This document shows positions 61,960 through 64,000 of a DNA stretch of 64,000 nucleotides, one piece after another. The stretch comes from Pagrus major. Taxonomy: Eukaryota > Chordata > Actinopteri > Spariformes > Sparidae. The notes beneath the pieces are model-generated. The model saw only the letters and a program-made list of their open reading frames with translations. It had not been told where the DNA came from and searched no databases. Every line of letters starts with the position of its first letter. The stretch's first letter is position 1. The stretch is taken from the NCBI RefSeq assembly GCF_040436345.1, contig NC_133227.1, forward strand, positions 25,046,671 to 25,110,670, read 5' to 3'. A program made the translations under genes and the position numbers.

Positions 61960-64000
61960 TGACATGACGGCAGCTTTAAGGACTTCCTTTGTATCCCATA
62001 TTTATCTACCCCCCTCCCCTCTGTGACGTTTGTTCTGGTCTTTGTTGATGCCTCGCTTGGACTCATAAGGTGAGCCTGAAAGCTCCTCATTTTGCAGCAC
62101 AGACAGCCAATACAAGTCAGACTGCTAATTTATTCTTAAGGTAAAGTTAGGGTAAATTCTTGCGTTGTAGCGTGTTTTCGATGTTCAATGGTTTCAAAGG
62201 TTTACAGAAAAAGGGCTTCTATGTTCTGTGTGCCATTTTTGTGCCATATCTGTTTTCATGTTCGGGTTGGGCGACAATAGCTGGTTCCATTTTGGATCTG
62301 GTTCTTAAAATATCTGGATTCACTCAGAGGCTAACAGATCTCTTATTGAATCTTTTGTTGTCAATCACTTCTTGCTAGCAAAGAGCGTCCGTCACTTTTG
62401 AGCAGAAGAAATGGGAAATTCAGCCGGAAGCTTAAGCTAATTTATTTTACTGCTGTAAGTTAGTTGCCATAATGGAACAATTTAACTAGACTGTTGTTTG
62501 ATCACTGTGCTCTCTGTAAGCTGGTTTCTGTGCAGATTGTTGCCACTAACCATTATGTTCGATATCGATTAATCTGCCAGTTGTTTTCACGATTAATCAA
62601 TTATGTGTTTAGTCTGTAAGATATCAAAAAATATTGGAAAAATGCTCACAAAAACTTCCCAGAGTTTTTTTTCCAACCAACAGCCCCAAACCCAAAGACT
62701 CTTCAATTACTTTCATAAATGACCAAAAAAAAAGTAGTAAATCACGTTTAAGAAGATGGAACCAGCAAATGTTTGACATTTTTGCTTTGAAAATGACAAA
62801 TAACAATCAACAGAATCAAAATTAGTCTTATGATTGATTCTTCAATTCATCTTTATAGCTCTATTCTTTATTATTAGTTTAACAACAGTACTTCATTGGT
62901 GTGTCACGTCAGTTTCAGTAGTAGGAGGTTGAACTTTTATTCATATATCAATGATTTAAAGTTCCCATTTGTAGGAAAGGTGATAGTTGAGTCTCATTCC
63001 TAACTCGTCAAATACTGACGCTTTGGGTTTACTGGCTGACTGGACCTACAAACCCAAAGCATTCATATTTAACAACCAGTAAAACCCAAAGTGTTTGACA
63101 AGTAGGGACTGAGACACGACTATTAACTTTCTTTCAAATTGAACCTTCAAGCTGATGAATTTAATAACCCGAAGATATTGAGTTTGCTGTCATAAAGGAG
63201 GGAAAAAAACAAGAAAATACTCACATTTTAGAAGCCTATATGCATATATAAGGACTATATGCAAGAATTTTAGTTGAAAACTTTGTAAAATGAAGCAAAA
63301 TTATCAACAGAATGTGACTCAATAGCAGTTTTGATATAATGGTCTACGTATTGTGTTGCGGAGATATCTGCTGAAGTCAGCATGCTAACCAATTAGCCTC
63401 ATCCCGGTCCAGATCTCCTGTGCTATCGGTGTAAACACCAACACTTCCCTGGTCCCTGAACTCTTGGTCTGAACAGCTAGCTGCACGGCTAACTGTGCTA
63501 ACGGCACTAAGGGGTCACTGGTGATATACTGCCCCCTACTTGTTTTGAATATGAATTTGACAGGTGGCCATTCTTACATATTGTAACTTTTTTTTTAAAG
63601 AATTGCTCAGGCAGATTAATTGCTTATCAAAATAGTTAAAGATTAACGGAATAGTTGACTAATCAGTTAATCGTTGCTGGATTCAATAAGAGATACTAAA
63701 AGGTTTGGATTTACCAAAGTGATTCAGATCGGATGAAACGCTGTCGAACCCCAACCCTGTTTCGTGGATTATGTGGTGAGCGCAGGCCTCACTGTTCACA
63801 CTCAACCTGCTCCTCAGTCAGGCTCATATTTCACATAAACCTGAGCTTGTTGTTTTAACCTTAAGTCATGCATCACACTGCACGTGTTTAGTAAAAAAAA
63901 AAGTTGTGTTGCTGAGTCTTAAAAAATGTTACATTCTCTTTTCACTGTGTTTTTTACGTCCAAAATCTCAGACAAGCCTCAAACGTTTTGTCATTCTCTT
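61960..64000 (+). other. orai2: orai2 3' untranslated region and downstream sequence
   Basis: No further exon is seen. No canonical AATAAA is visible before the window ends, so the transcript end cannot be placed. The block contains a large inverted repeat at 62961-63147 and a 'gctagctgcacggctaactg' repeat-like stretch near 63470. Confidence 0.45.
62961..63147. repeat. Foldback inverted repeat downstream of orai2
   Basis: The left arm (about 62961-63037) contains 'cgctttgggtttactggct'. The right arm (about 63074-63147) contains its imperfect complement 'aaccagtaaaacccaaagtg'. Arms are about 75 bp and separated by about 36 bp. A second 'aaacccaaagc' lies in the loop. It resembles a small foldback MITE. 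Confidence 0.7.

Noticed and set aside
1..64000. CRISPR arrays, bacterial operons or phage-like systems
   Set aside because: The genes are spliced vertebrate genes; no spaced direct-repeat array or prokaryotic gene arrangement is present.

Overview
The window is nuclear DNA from a ray-finned fish, probably a spiny-rayed teleost. Its genes have compact introns with GT-AG borders, the intergenic DNA is AT-rich and full of fish-type interspersed repeats, and the proteins closely follow vertebrate families. Four protein-coding genes can be rebuilt exon by exon. None lies on one continuous reading frame, so the gene entries give the joined exons.

Layout. Positions 1-5.4 kb look like the T-rich 3' untranslated end of an unidentified plus-strand gene lying mostly left of the window. 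From 5.4 to 14.1 kb there is no gene, only repeats. Two serotonin-gated channel genes lie in tandem on the minus strand: htr3a-like (14533-21000, 9 exons, 494 aa) and htr3b-like (25122-32302, 9 exons, 455 aa). usp28 starts head-to-head with htr3b and runs on the plus strand (33588-51555, 26 coding exons, 1206 aa, poly(A) signal at 52828). orai2 follows on the plus strand (noncoding exon ending at 56908, coding exons at 59210 and 61399, 263 aa). Downstream of its stop the sequence is repeat-rich to the end of the window.

How the genes relate. HTR3A and HTR3B are subunits of one pentameric cation channel, and their adjacency next to USP28 matches the human 11q23 block. The two fish subunits differ at the two sites known to set conductance: the A subunit keeps Glu at M2 -1' and basic residues in the intracellular helix, whereas the B subunit has Thr at -1' and no basic residues there. 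USP28 is a nuclear deubiquitinase and ORAI2 a store-operated calcium channel; neither has an obvious functional tie to the receptors. ORAI2 is not near USP28 in human, so that linkage reflects a rearrangement in one lineage.

Non-coding structure. At least six dispersed repeat families are visible from copies inside the window, including a MITE with clear terminal inverted repeats, a foldback MITE, a Tc1-like element and a family with inverted copies just past the htr3b stop. The htr3a intron 6 holds a retroposed, poly(A)-tailed insert with a target-site duplication, next to an orphan promoter/first-exon-like island. The htr3b intron 1 holds tandem tRNA-like repeats. No clearly new gene system was found; the most unusual items are the orphan island, the inverted repeat behind htr3b, the tRNA-like tandem and the subunit-specific residue pattern of the receptor pair.
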